From Metellina segmentata (taxonomy: Eukaryota; Arthropoda; Arachnida; Araneae; Tetragnathidae), in contig OX375882.1 in NCBI GenBank assembly GCA_947359465.1, positions 48,489,509-48,553,508 on the forward strand: 64,000 nt of DNA. Direction: 5' to 3'. The notes beneath the pieces are model-generated. The model made no database searches. It was not told where the DNA came from and saw only the letters and a program-made list of their open reading frames with translations. Position numbers and translations under genes: made by a program. Within the stretch, counting starts at the first letter, position 1, and each line of letters opens with the position of its first letter. This document shows, in pieces, positions 34,570-45,779 of this stretch.

Positions 34570-34755
34570 TTCGGAGCCTCTGGCCCAGTGGGTTCCTACC
34601 TCTTTCGCACATGTCGTGAATTGACCTTTACTTTTGAGAGAGCACCCCTCTACTCATAACAGGGACAATCATCTGCATCCGTTCGTTTACAAACTGGGAT
34701 TCGAACCTGAGACCTATTGGGAGGCAGACACTCTATGACCACTTACCAGGTATGA
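34570..34755 (-). mobile_element. SINE family S2-like, another tRNA head
   Basis: In minus orientation, GTAAGTGGTCATAGAGTGTC … CAGGTTCGAATCCCAG holds a perfect B box GGTTCGAATCC. The body GATGATTGTCCCTGTTATGA then GTAGAGGGGTGC resembles S2. The left part (34570-34600, CTCTGGCCCAGTGGGTTCCT) looks like an S3 head in the other orientation, so two SINEs may abut. Confidence 0.55.
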
Positions 34756-34989
34756 ATGGTTAGGTTCCTGCTTTTAAGTGCTTGCAGTCTGGCATACCCC
34801 GTCGCACAAAAATCTTGGCATGATCTGACCAATATTTTCGTGTGGATTAAGACCTCATTAGGAACGTTATAATTTCCTCCTCATGGATTCCGATTAAATC
34901 TCCAAATTGTGTCATTTGAGACTGCGTGAGAGGGTGTGTGTGGTATTAGATACTGATCCGTTATTAAATCTCGATAAATTGCGGCCGAA

Positions 34990-35480
34990 TCATTCCGCTT
35001 CGCTCTGTAATTCAAAACCCACGGCTCAATTATTCTTTATTTGAAGATCTGCGGGTTGATCGCCATCTGCTATTTCCCGTTTCTTCGTTCCTCGCCTCTG
35101 TTTCCAGGATCTCATTACGATTTGAAAGAGACGCTGGTGCAAAATTAGAATTTGGGTCCCAGAGTCTAGTTGGCGGATTTTACGGGGAATAATTATGCGA
35201 TATCTTTCATCTTCTTGGAACAATCTCGATTGACGGACCGGATTCCTAATCCTGTACGCAGCTCCCGGCTCTAGTCCTCTTTGCCTCGGCGACCGTCACC
35301 TTAAATCTCCTTGCAGTGACTAATGACGGCGAGCGTACTTAGCCTCCAAATCCCAATTCCTGTGATTAATATGTCGCTACCTGAACTATCCTGCCGGGGC
35401 ACTTGGCATTGATTTATTTCGCTGTTATTGATCTTGGGGAGTGCCGGGCATTGTTTTTCAGATGGAAGAGATTGTGTAAG
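34990..35480. other. GC-richer unique island, possible conserved non-coding DNA
   Basis: Mixed, non-repetitive sequence with balanced composition, including GTGACTAATGACGGCGAGCG and TATTTCGCTGTTATTGATCT, unlike the AT-rich flanks. Near its right edge GTTTTTCAG is followed by ATGGAAGAGATTGT and GTAAGT, which would make a 14-bp micro-exon. I regard that as weak. Confidence 0.3.
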
Positions 35481-35889
35481 TCTGAAACGGTAATTTACGC
35501 ACTCGGCCAGTTTATCTCGGTGGCCGGTTTTCTGAATGGTGGCTTTTAAAGTTAAGTATTTTGAGATTGCTGCTGTTTATATGATGTTGATTAATTCGGA
35601 TGCCCGCGGGGAACGCCTGTTAGTCTTGACTTCTTTGAAAGCTCCGTAAGACGATGTTTTATTTTAAAATAGATTTGGTGCCTTTATTTACTATACAGAA
35701 CTTAATGTTTTTCAAGTCTTACTCTTCCAAAAATGTCGTGTTTGGGTGTACCCTTTCACCCTCACTCCTAACACCAGTACACTCTCCTGGGCCACGTGGG
35801 GGTTGTCGTGGCTCTTTTGGTTTTCCCACTGCGTTAGCAGCCTGATAATCGATAGATATGCCACCAAGGTAGCATGTTTTTTTTCCTTC

Positions 35890-36189
35890 CAGATACTCAT
35901 ACACCGCTTGACCAATCTACACCAAATTTGGTATACTTATACTTTAGAACAGTGCGGAAAACATGGCTATTTCTTTCCTGTCTTCACACCAATCTGTAGC
36001 CATGAAAATTTGCACATATGTAGGTTTAAAAGTGCCCCTCGAAACCCCAATTTTAAAATCTAAAGTTTGTTTTCTTGCAATAAATGGACATGGACAAGGA
36101 AACACGTTCTACAGGGTTTGTATATTTGAGTTAACACAGGAAAATGTCGCGGTCATATTTGAAACCCGAGAAACGCCTGGTTATATTCA
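35890..36189 (+). repeat. Dispersed repeat R5, copy 1
   Basis: CACCGCTTGACCAATCTACA, CCAAATTTGGTATACTTATA and GGAAACACGTTCTACAGGGT, then GTCGCGGTCATATTTGAAAC, match 48597-48950 in inverted orientation. CAATCTACACCAAATTTGG resembles text near the 5' end of Helentron-like elements. A 78-codon frame (35963-36196) runs through it, but the second copy does not keep it whole, so no protein is claimed. Confidence 0.6.
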
Positions 36190-36488
36190 GCTGTAGATTA
36201 TATATATTTTTTTATTTCCAATGGCAAGGCTGGGTACAGATTGCAAAGACAAATACAATAGATGATACAATACAGTACAGAATTGACCGAAGTCATTGTA
36301 GCCTTATACAAGGCCAGAAGTGATGATCACTTGTGAAGGGGCACCCAATGGGTGGACCATCATTGTCCCTAACAAAGGACAGCACAATTTACATCCATGC
36401 CCTGACCCGGATTCGAACCAGGAACCTTCCGATCCAGAGGTCAACACCTTGACCACGAGACCGGTTGGCCGATGCTGTACATTATATA
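36190..36488 (-). mobile_element. SINE family S2: S1-A head on a different body and tail
   Basis: In sense, the head (GGCCAACCGGTCTCGTGGTC … GGTTCCTGGTTCGAATCCGG) is clearly the S1-A head. The body (TGTCCTTTGTTAGGGACAAT, CCACCCATTGGGTGCCCCTT) and 3' end (CTTGCCATTGGAAATAAAAA) are unrelated to the S1 tail. Flanks GCTGTAGATTATATA (36190-36204) and GCTGTACATTATATA (36474-36488) differ at one base. The element is 269 bp (36205-36473). The 3' end resembles a LINE-like A-rich terminus. Confidence 0.85.
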
Positions 36489-36489
36489 A

Positions 36490-37820
36490 ATACATAGAAA
36501 TTAATCTTGAGCTAAGTATACAACATGCATATTAAAAGTCAATTTTAAAGGATTATAACGAGTCCTAATGAATCGTAAATTTCATCATGACAGTAATTTT
36601 TACCCTCGAACCCTTGTTGGTAGCAATAGTTCTCCTAAGCCACGCGATGATAGGTAGATGTTACCAAATGTCATGATGTTGTAAGGGGACTGAGGTGTGT
36701 CCCCTCAAGAGAAATTGTATACATTTTTATATCTCTCAATGTAAATAGATATGGATCCTGTCCTTGATGAAGAGCGTCTCTTCTCCGGTTCATCCTATTG
36801 GATTTCAATGATACTCTTGGCAACACCTCAAGAACTGTCCTTCCTGTTTCCCCCTCATCCCATTCATTTTACCACGTACTAAGTAACAAACAGGTGTTTT
36901 CACCTGCAATGTCATCCTGGTCCGGTTCTCTTGCTCTATATGTTCCGTTGTGGTTTCCACTTATGCAAATCTATCAGTTTCATCGTTTCCTTCATGACCA
37001 GTATTATCTTTAATCTATTCTAGGTTAATTTGTTCAGCTGTAGGCTCTGCATTGTATGCGCCAGGGAACTCGATTCTTTGTGGGGTTTTTACGTTTACAT
37101 CTGCACATTTATTGTTTTATAACCTTTCTGGGTTTTGTTACTTTAGTGGTAATTTAATTAATTTTGCCGTAAGCATTGGTAAATGCTGGCATAGCCGGAA
37201 ATTTCTAATCGGATGGGAAATGGCCAAAATCTCTGCATTCTCTCTCTCTCTCTCTCTCTCTCTCTAGTAAATAGGTTGGTTTGGGTTTTATGACGACGCA
37301 ATGGGTTTTATTTGGACAAGTTCCTAAACAAATTTAGTTCATCCAGTCAGTAGTCAATGGCACCTACGAATTTTCTTCACTTGACAAATTTATCTGCTTG
37401 TGTGAATTTCAAAATCTATCTTGTTTTCGTGGATATATACAAGCACAGTGTTATTAATGACTATTGACTGGATTTCTTCGACTATTTGTATTTTAAGGTG
37501 GCTCTTTTAACTTGGAACTACGTTTGGGTACGCCACAGATAAACGGTGGAAGCGACATAATTGTATGACCGACTTCAACTCGCAATAACTACGGGATTAC
37601 CATGAAATCGTGGGAACGGCGCTATTGTCTTTTTTATAGAGCATGGATGTGAGTTGTAATTGGTTAGGCTGGCGTGTCAATAATATATCTCAGAAGAGAC
37701 ATGTTGTTGTTCTACCCCAGGTTTAACACCCTCCCAACTCCATTGTTGAACAGATTGTTGTATTCATTAATAAATTTGGTTAAATTGCATATTCTTAGGA
37801 TGATATGTAGGTATTTTAAT
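36490..37820. other. No gene; (TC)n microsatellite at 37239-37266
   Basis: Anonymous DNA with one pure TC dinucleotide run of about 14 units. Short frames only. Confidence 0.4.
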
Positions 37821-37824
37821 TTAA

Positions 37825-37885
37825 ATCGGGCAACACAACGGGCTATTGGCGACAATCCGGGATCAATCCCAAATGGAATCCAACA
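37825..37885 (-). mobile_element. SINE S1 tail fragment
   Basis: CGGGCAACACAACGGGCTATT, GGCGACAATCCGGGATCAAT matches the S1 tail in minus orientation; diverged. Confidence 0.6.
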
Positions 37886-37904
37886 TTTAAACCAGAAAAG
37901 TAGT

Positions 37905-38230
37905 CAGTTATTTTAATTGCGTCGTACTGGAGTAACACAACGGGCTATTGGGGACAGCAAGGGATCAACCCTCTATGAGAAAGATCCGAGAACCACATCA
38001 CTTAATTTTGAACCACAGTTAGATGACGACAACATCTATGCTAGCAACCCACATTCCAAACTACCACAACACGCAAACGTGATGACATTTGAGGCCACGA
38101 CAGATATAACGTGCACTATCCCCTTTGTACACGACGATCCTTGTCTGAATTTGAACTCGCAACCATCCATTGCTAATCTTATACTCTTTCATCCGGGCTA
38201 CCTCGGCCCTATTCTTAAGACGAAGAATAA
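37905..38230 (-). mobile_element. SINE S1-B, full length, old
   Basis: From the left: tail (TTTTAATTGCGTCGTACTGG, AGTAACACAACGGGCTATTG), body (GAGGCCACGACAGATATAAC), then a head reading in sense CCGAGGTAGCCCGGATGAAA … GGTTGCGAGTTCAAATTC. The head matches 41905-42215 and 14143-14200, not S1-A. Confidence 0.75.
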
Positions 38231-38279
38231 ACGATTGATTGGTTGGAATTAGCGTCAAACAAGCGAAATTATTCAGAAA

Positions 38280-39080
38280 ACTGGCGTCTAAAATGATAAA
38301 TGTCGGAAAATTTGGTCTTGGAAACGAAATTTAAAAGAGCAAACTCTAACGACCTCAAATTTCGCATCCCAGAACCACCCTATTCGACTAGGCCATTGGA
38401 AGCATGATCGTACGATACATAAAGTGAACTTCTGCAACCCTAACCAAAGATATTCGTCTCTCCTCCCATCCTCTTCCCGCAAGTCTCGTAAACGGACCCC
38501 ATTTATCAGCGGCATCAAACAAACATCTATCACCTTCAGCATCCCCAAGTCGTTATGCTCTCTGCAATTAACTACGAATAAATCCCACCTCCGGATCAGT
38601 GCCTTCGTGTGTACCAGGTAGTTCCCCTTTCGAAATCTTCCCCAGAAACGTATATAATAATTAGACACCCCCACCCGATATCTTCCTCCGATATATAAAC
38701 ATCATACCCCCACGAGACTGACTCTAATTGGTCGCTTTCCACGCTTCTAATCACCTCCCCTCCCTCTCTGATGATGGATGACCGCGAGAAAGGTTGAGTC
38801 ATCCCGCGGAATCCCTGCGGAGGCCCAAGAGCAAAAGGATACTCATCCCCCATCAGGAGGAAAGGGGTGGCACGGGGTGTCCTGATGAATCGCCGGGCGC
38901 CGGACACTTGTCATCCGGCCGGGGTAATTGAAAGTTTTAGGGGATTTGGTGGTTGTCATCGGGGCGAAGACGACCTGGATCTCCGTCTTGCCTTGTGTGG
39001 TGGTATAAATTGCGGCGGCTAGGGGGTGCTATTGTGGTTCGTGTGGAAACTACGTGGAGGGGTGTGTTTAGAGTGGAAGG
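38280..39080. other. GC-rich island with overlapping minus-strand frames
   Basis: GC content is well above background, especially 38640-39020 (for example CGCCGGGCGCCGGACACTTG). Two overlapping minus-strand frames (128 codons, 38288-38674; 103 codons, 38596-38907) have no motif. TATAAATTGCGGCGG at 39004 could be a TATA box on the plus strand, with nothing recognisable downstream. Promoter, UTR or conserved non-coding DNA are all possible. Confidence 0.3.
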
Positions 39081-39442
39081 TGTGTGTGTGTGTGATTAGT
39101 CGGTGGTTGACTTGGGTGGTATGGGAATGGACTTTAGAGTGAGGTTTTGCATTTGATTAATTACTACCATTGGATAACGCGTTACATTGGATTTATTATC
39201 TACCCTGAAGGTAAAAATTTGACTGAAGTATCAGATTATATGGTCGACACAGCGCCCCACAAATCCACAATCTATAAAATGTAAGTTACGTATATTGAAA
39301 TGTGATTGTATATTGAAGATATATCAATTTACACGCAAAACATAATACATGGACATAGTTAAACTTTATATATTAACTTATTATATAAAAATCTTTCTTG
39401 CGGTTTTAAAACTTTTGTTATAATATATCCTTGGTCATTGTC

Positions 39443-39988
39443 TCTACTATTATAAAAGGAAGTGTCTGTTTCGCGGCCGCAAAATCCTGACGATCTATGG
39501 CACTTACAGCAATGAGATTTGCGGCGAAATTTTAAAATTTAACCTTGAAGATTTTTAAATGAATATAATAGTTTTATTCTCTGCTTGGTTCTTTGTCCGG
39601 AGGAAAGAAGAATAGCCCCAATCTTGACTTTTCTCCCCACGTGACCTTGGAACCATGGCAAGTTCTTTTCATCACTTCGGAGAAGCTCAGAAAATTATTT
39701 TTTTTTCGTTTCCGCTTTGATTTTGCGCGGATAAATGTTTATCCAACCAAACGATAAATCTTTCAACAAGAGTCACGCTTCTTTTTTCTATTTCCAACAC
39801 CGTTAAATATAGAGTAAAAATTTCAACGGATTTGAAATCTACGGAAAATTTCAGTTTAGATTAATACATAAATAATTTTTAAATTGAATATATCTTCAAC
39901 GGATTTGAAATCTGCGGAAAATTTTACACCAGCTTAATGCCTTACACCACGGGCAACGCCGAGCTAGCCACGCTATGGCTAGTATAAA
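39443..39988 (+). mobile_element. Helentron-like non-autonomous element, ~546 bp
   Basis: The 5' end TCTACTATTATAAAAGGAAG and 3' end CACCACGGGCAACGCCGAG, then CTAGCCACGCTATGGCTAG and TATAAAG are typical of Helentron/HINE rolling-circle elements in arthropods. The 3' hairpin has a perfect 7-bp stem (39964-39970 with 39976-39982) and a CGCTA loop. No replicase/helicase is encoded. The interior holds two copies of the AAATTTCAACGGATTTGAAA module also found in MITE family M2. A partial second element starts at 52909. Confidence 0.65.
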
Positions 39989-40347
39989 GATATTTAGCAT
40001 TATGGGGCTTATAGGGAAAGTATTTGAAGAAGTATCTCAAGTGGAATGTGTGTGATTAGTTTATATATGGTGAATTTGGATGGGGTTGTAAGGGAATAGT
40101 GGACTGTAGAGTGGGGTATATCCAAGTTTTTCACTGGATAAACCTTTAAAGTTGCCTAAGGTCTTCTTTTAAAACTTTCCTCCAAGTTTTACATTGGATA
40201 TAGATTTACATTCATTTCATTATTTACATTGGAAAAAGTTTTGAATTGCATGATTAAGAAAAAGTAGCCTAAGGTCTTAAATTGTATCGCCGGCACCGAG
40301 CACAAAACTACAATCTGCAAAATATAAGTTGTATTTGAAATGCGATT

Positions 40348-40701
40348 CCCCATATATTGAGCCGACCAACCGGTATAGTGGTTAAGGTGTTAGCCTCTAG
40401 ATCGGAAGGTTCCTGGTTCGAATCCGGGTACGGGCATGGATGTTTGTAAGCGTATGGTGTAGAGGCGGCTGGTGCACCTTAAATCTGTCGTGGCCGAAAG
40501 TCCTCACGTTGGGTTGGCGTGGAAGTTTGTAGAGTGGGGTGCCAGCTCAGGTGTTGCGTCGTCATCTGACCGTGGTTCAAAATTACGTAGTGTTGTCCTG
40601 GGATATTTCCCTTTAGGAACTGATGCCGGACCGTCGTCAAAAGCCCGTTGTGTTGCTCTAGTGCGACGTTAACTAAAAATTACCATTACCCCATATATTA
40701 A
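40348..40701 (+). mobile_element. SINE S1-A, full length, with duplication
   Basis: The best reference copy. The head starts GCCGACCAACCGGTATAGTG at 40361, and the tail ends ACTAAAAATTACCATTA near 40688. Flanks CCCCATATATTGA (40348-40360) and CCCCATATATTAA (40689-40701) differ at one base; the first Cs on the right may belong to the tail. Order: tRNA-like head about 75 bp, body with GGAAGTTTGTAGAGTGGGG and CGTGGTTCAAAATTACG, tail with AATAGCCCGTTGTGTTGCTC. Confidence 0.93.
40371..40425 (+). promoter_or_regulatory. Internal Pol III promoter of the S1-A SINE (A and B boxes)
   Basis: A box CGGTATAGTGG (40371-40381) fits TRGYNNARNGG except the first base. B box GGTTCGAATCC (40415-40425) fits GGTTCRANTCC exactly. 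The spacing of 33 bp is normal for a tRNA gene. The fold and anticodon loop are not tRNA-like enough to call a working tRNA. Confidence 0.85.
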
Positions 40702-40964
40702 AGGTAGGTATGAATTGAGTCTAGCATATAGCATAAATCATTGACATAGTAATACCTTCGTTGTAGTGTAAAACCATTGGCATGGTAGATAACGTTTGGC
40801 ATAGTGCATCATTGATCCTTGTGGAAAACCATTTAAAACACATCGTATACATCTGGTGGTTTTGAATGGAAAATACTTTAATTGGTGTCATTAGTGAGAG
40901 GAAGTGTGTGTGTTTGTGTGATTAGTTGGCAGTTGACTCTTCACTGAAATGTGTGGTAATGACG

Positions 40965-41700
40965 ATCTAGGGGTAGATTTAATCTTATGTTAGATTATGG
41001 TTACAATCGACAGGTACCTTGAGAATAAAAAGTTCTCAGGATTTTAGATTACATCTATCGCCAAATTAACGAATCTAAAAAAAAAATCACCGTGTCAGTA
41101 TATGTTTAAATGTTTTGACTCTGGGGAAAATTACGCTCTACAAGCAGCACTCGTTGTTCTGAATCCAAAAAAAAAACTTAATAAAGGTCATGCTCTAGAA
41201 AGAATATAAAAAAAGTAATTAAGAAAACTTTTGTATGTTATATGGGACGAACATGATGAAATTTCGGAAAATTGTACATATTTGTTAAACAAGCGCCAGC
41301 TTATATTAGAATGTTGCAGTATTTTGAATTGAGGTATCAAGACTGAATTGCAAATACGTGCTTTTCGTAGATTTTAAAGCGGAATGACAGTTTTGAAAGC
41401 ATTTAGGTGAAAAGTGGAAAAATGGAATTTATGCCTTTGGTGAGTTGTTTGACAAAATAATCGTGGGCCCACTCAGTGAATATTCAAACCCAAAATTGAT
41501 TTCATGCAACGTCGATTTATTTTCATTCGTTATAACATTTGTAGAGAACGTCGTGCTTTGACAACTTTTTTGTCATTGAGATGTATAGTCATGGTTTGGA
41601 ATACATTGATTAATGTTTAATTGCTGGGTTTTTTTAGGGGGCACATTTTTTTGTACCCGGAAGACTTGATCTTTACTTCACTGACCCAAAGCATCTAAAA
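40965..41700. other. No supportable feature
   Basis: AT-rich anonymous sequence. Confidence 0.35.
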
Positions 41701-41826
41701 CCTTTGACCTTCAAATGAAACAGTCAGAAAATGTGCTCTCGCGATTTCATGTTACTTCTCTCGATCGCTAGGTTAAAATACTCTGGATGAAGGTCATTGG
41801 ATGAAAACACGAATCCTAATATTGGT

Positions 41827-41900
41827 AGGTAGATATTTTAATTGACATCGCACTAGAGCAACACAACGGATTATTGGAGAGGGTCCGGGATCAAACCCGA
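41827..41900 (-). mobile_element. SINE S1 tail fragment
   Basis: TTGACATCGCACTAGAGCAAC, ACAACGGATTATTGGAGAGG, GGGATCAAACCC in minus orientation; diverged and without a body. Confidence 0.6.
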
Positions 41901-41904
41901 ACGA

Positions 41905-42215
41905 AAGATTGGTAATTGGTATTTTTGTAATTAACACCGCAACGGGCTATTGACGACTGTTCGAGATCATTCCAAGATCAGAGGACAACACATCATAATT
42001 TTGAACCACGCCACGGTTAGATGACGAGGTCGCACCCGAGCTGCCACCCCACTCTTCATTTCCACATCTTGCAAACGTGAGGATATTTGAGACCTCAACA
42101 GATTGAACTAGCATCTGCCCCCTTTGTAAAAGGCGTTCTTTGGTTGGATTCAAACTCGCAACCCTCCGGTTGCTTATCCGTTACTTTTCCAACAAAGCTA
42201 CCTCAAGCCAATACC
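41905..42215 (-). mobile_element. SINE S1-B, near full length
   Basis: Tail and body from CAACGGGCTATTGACGACTG, head in sense CTTGAGGTAGCTTTGTTGGA … GGTTGCGAGTTTGAATCCAA, with a B-like box GAGTTTGAATCC. Same head as 37905-38230. A further plus-strand tail piece (GCTCCTACGACGTTAATTAA, CTACC) follows at 42220-42260. Confidence 0.72.
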
Positions 42216-42659
42216 ACGTCGTTTTGCTCCTACGACGTTAATTAACTACCTTCCTTTACCTACCGCTCACATGGCTCCATCTATTTCGTTAGAACGTTGA
42301 TTTCGAGAACACGCAATTGATAATAATTTAAGATCCAGTTGTAATTTAATAAAATGCTATTTGCGGTGCTGAGTGGTAGGAAAGTAGTTCTCAATGTTCT
42401 GTATAAAAGCTTTTACTTTTCTCTAATTTTCTTCGCTCAAAAAACAGACTTAAGACCCGGAAAGGGCAATCAAGGTGAAAGGTACCCACCTCTACTATTG
42501 TTCACTCTCCGTTTAACTTGAGTTCCCAACTCACAACATTTCTTTTACAATGTAGCGAAGGAATGGCGTTAAACAATAGAAAATTAATTACATTCAGATG
42601 AGGGGAAAAAAGAATAAACGTATACACAAGTAATGAATTTTTTCCCCTCCTCCGGATAG

Positions 42660-42724
42660 TTAAAACAGAAACAAAAGCCCACTGTGTTTAATCGAATGGA
42701 GTGTATTCTGCGCAATATTGCCGG
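42660..42724 (+). other. Weak candidate exon, 65 bp
   Basis: TTTTTTCCCCTCCTCCGGATAG precedes it and GCCGG|GTAAGT follows, a good acceptor-donor pair. One frame is open (LKQKQKPTVFNRMECILRNI). At 65 bp an open frame is expected by chance fairly often, and no partner exon is known. Confidence 0.2.
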
Positions 42725-42729
42725 GTAAG

Positions 42730-44250
42730 TTCCATTGTTTCTCCCCCCGAATAGCTCTGGAGTTAAAAGTGGTAACTTGTCCAGATAAAAATGAACCGGC
42801 GCTCTTAGCTCATGGCTTGAATAAAGACTTGTGTGTGCTTTTATCTTGGTGGAACCAGGCGCGTTGTGGACGAAATTTAATATCTCTCCCCGCGTTTCGT
42901 TTATCTAGTTTTTGCCATCGGCGTTGTGTTCACTTTGCAAACGGGTTTACGATTTTTTGAAGCTGGGTTTAAATTGTGGTTATCGTCTGTGTTAATCAAG
43001 GGTGGGGTTGTAAAAACCTTTTTCTGTTGGTGGGGAGAGCGAGATGAGCGTGGGTCTTGTTTTTTCTACGCTGTGCGGGATGAATATATATATATATATA
43101 TGTTTTTTTTTTGAGTCTTTATCATTATTTTTTTAAGTGAGAAGGATATTTTATTTACAGTTGAAGCAATAAATTTAGTTTAACTATTCTCATTCCAAAT
43201 ATTTGAAAAATTGTTTTCCAAACTTACTTTTCTCAGTTCGCAAACTTCGACGGGTACACATCTGGACACGATGATTTATACGGTTTAGTTGAGTTTTTTT
43301 TTTTATACAAAGGCAGATAAATATAGTTGTTTTTTCTCATTTTCAGTGATGCTTAGTTAACAATAGAAAGTAAGTTCTGTGGAATAAATAATAATTTTTT
43401 TACTAAATTTAATAGCATTTTCATGAGTAAGAGACAAATTAAATATTTTATAGTAAACGTAATAGTTTTTATCTTCGGTTGAAGCATAAAATTAGGAAAG
43501 TCTGTCCCAATAATTCAGTTAACTCTCTTCTGCCTATTTCATTTTATATGTAACTCAAAGGCCAACCACCTTATGTATTTTAATGGCAAAACGGTCCAAA
43601 AAAAATCTTTTATAATTTAATATTTATAATTAGACGAAGAATTGTTCTTCCTAACGATGTTTTAGGTGTGCAAAATAAAAGTATTTCTTTAAACAAAACA
43701 ATACTGTAAGATATTACAAATTCTATTGAGTGGCTCAATGCGTTTGCCCACTAAAGAAACGCACCAAGTCTTATTGATACAGAAGAAAGAAATACACTAA
43801 CTGTAGGACAAAAAAAATGGTTTGGTTTCCTGTAACATGAGCAAAAATATTAGGGTAGATAGGAAATAGTTTTTTCTTTCATAACATTTTTTTAGCAAAT
43901 ACGCAAAAGGAAATATTAACTGAGTATTAATGTTAGATTTAAAATTGATCAGAAGTGTGATCAGTGATATATTTTTGGAGTGGATATATTGGCTATATTT
44001 TTGCGAATCAATATCCTGGGTATATACTCAGGTATTTACCCAAATTGGGTATTTATAATTTTTCTTCAGGTTTAACTGCTTATTCACCCCGAAAGAGTTT
44101 ATTTATGACATAATGTTAATCGTTTTAACGAACGTGTTTTTTTTAATTAAATTGAATTACATTTGAAAAAAGAAAAAAAAAACTTTAGGGTCGAAATTTT
44201 CGTATTGTAATTTCAGGGTCGGTCCGGTTACTGGAAACAAACCTTTTTTT
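42730..44250. other. No supportable feature; short AT microsatellite
   Basis: Anonymous DNA with an (AT)n run at about 43085-43102. Short frames only. Confidence 0.35.
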
Positions 44251-44252
44251 TT

Positions 44253-44900
44253 TTGCCTAAGTTAGAGGAATCGAATTTATGCAGACTACAACTCGCCATC
44301 ACAAAACTGGAGTATGACCGTGAAAGTGTGGTTCACAGCTTCACCAAAACTGGAGTTGCACCACTGCTCTCCGAACAACGTCTTCGTGTTATTGTCACAC
44401 AGCGGCCCGCCATATTTCTCAAGAAATCCCCGGTAATTGTACTCGAGCGAATGCGAAACCATTTCCTCCTCGAAGTGTCGTCCGATTTGTCATCCAGGCT
44501 TATTCTCTGATGGCCGCCGTCTCCTCCAATGCAATGAATTGATTCGTATCGGCCTCTTGACCCTCGGGGACTTAATCAAATCCCTGTAATAAGCCCCGCA
44601 CACGGCTCATCCCAGGAAGATCCGATCCGTCTGCAAACTAATCTGTTGTTCTCCGGAATATTAGGTACCTTCCACGTGATATTGGATCTCTGGCTTTGCT
44701 GTAACGTGCCATTTAATCGGCGTGTGCGCAATTGGTGACTAATTGCCGGCAGAGGGGTGCTCGGCCCCTTTTCCATCTTTCAACCCCTTTTGCAAATCGA
44801 TCGTCCCTTGCGTACCATCGTGGGAATAGTATCCCATGCGAATCCGTAGATAATGTCTGTGATGGAAGTGTCTCGTGAGGGAAATCGTTGCCTGTTGCTG
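44253..44900. other. GC-richer unique island, possible exon or conserved element
   Basis: A pyrimidine tract ending TTTTTTGCCTAAG (44262) is followed by an open frame to 44510, starting LEESNLCRLQLAITKLEY, in balanced-composition DNA. No clear donor follows (only CCCCG|GTAATT at 44431). Downstream GCGCAATTGGTGACTAATTG and CTCCGGAATATTAGGTACCT look like conserved non-coding DNA. Not recognised. Confidence 0.3.
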
Positions 44901-44904
44901 CATT

Positions 44905-45779
44905 TGCGATTGGGACTATTTGAAGTAGTCGAGTGTAATGTCTGATGGTTTTGTGGTGTTTGTAGGATTTACTTCATGAGCTTGTAAAGGTCATATTATT
45001 ATAAATTAATTAATATTCTGTTATTTACTTCAAAGATGTTAAATTAGATTTTTTTTAAAGCGTTAGATAATTCCTTGAACGGAATATAAGTATGCAAAAT
45101 TTTCAACTCGGATTTCATTGGTAAGTTTTCAATAAGGTTTCTGTATTTCGTGGAACTGGGCAAACTAATGCTTCAACTATCCATATGCTATGCTACCATT
45201 ACAAAACTACACAGTATAATGTAAATATTAGCTCCGCTACAAAGGAAATTCATGAAAGTAATTTTGATGGGGGTTTTTTCCAATTGCAACTTTTTCGTAA
45301 ATCAAACTAGTCCTATCCAAAACTTTCAAAATGCAAGCTAACGTTAGAGCTTTGACCTTGTGTAAAAAGCTTTAATTTAGCTCAACATACTGGGTCTTCT
45401 ACAATTTTAAAATGTTCCCAACAAGGCTGCTGTATGTCAGAACTGTTATTATGTTTATCCATTCTCACCATCTGCTTTTGTGAAAGAAAGCAGCTGCAAT
45501 GTCGCCATTGAAATTCGGCATTTGTAAAAACGCGCTATGCTTGTGTGAAACTTTTTTGTGTTCCAACAGAGGAACGTTTCTCTCCGTGGTACCGACCGCT
45601 TCGTGGTGTTTCTTGTCAAACATGCGCGAACCGTTGGCGTGTGATGAATTGGGAGAGAAGTGACATCATCCGGGTGTTAGCTTGTCCCCTTTCGAATCCT
45701 ACTCAGTTTCGCATGCACTGAAGTTTCAGATTCTCCCGTCGTGGAACATTTTAGTTCTGGATAGCAGTAAAGACGGAGA
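44905..45779. other. No supportable feature
   Basis: Anonymous sequence; no repeat or gene recognised. Confidence 0.35.

Larger units (their letters stand above)
39070..40960. repeat. Old degenerate tandem repeat split by two transposons
   Basis: A GTGTGTGTGATTAGT block followed by GGTGGTTGACTTGG-like text occurs near 39082, 40048 and 40898. The first two also share GGGAATRGTGGACTKTAGAGT-type and ACTACAATCTGCAAAATATA-type text. After removing the Helentron-like element (~546 bp) and the S1-A SINE (~330 bp), the original spacing is roughly 420-520 bp. Confidence 0.5.
41702..42306. mobile_element. MITE family M3, copy 2, carrying SINE insertions
   Basis: The left end TTTGACCTTCAAATGAAACA and right end CTCCATCTATTTCGTTAGAA are diverged versions of the M3 inverted repeats at 22691-23040. 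The left interior (GCGATTTCATGTTACTTCTC, TCGATCGCTAGG, GATGAAGGTCATTGGATGAA) matches the other copy in inverse. S1 fragments occupy about 41827-42260, so the MITE predates them. Confidence 0.6.

Noticed and set aside
39001..39040. TATA box and promoter at TATAAATTGCGGCGG
   Set aside because: No initiator, no downstream gene, and TATA-like strings are common in this AT-rich window. Not listed as a promoter.
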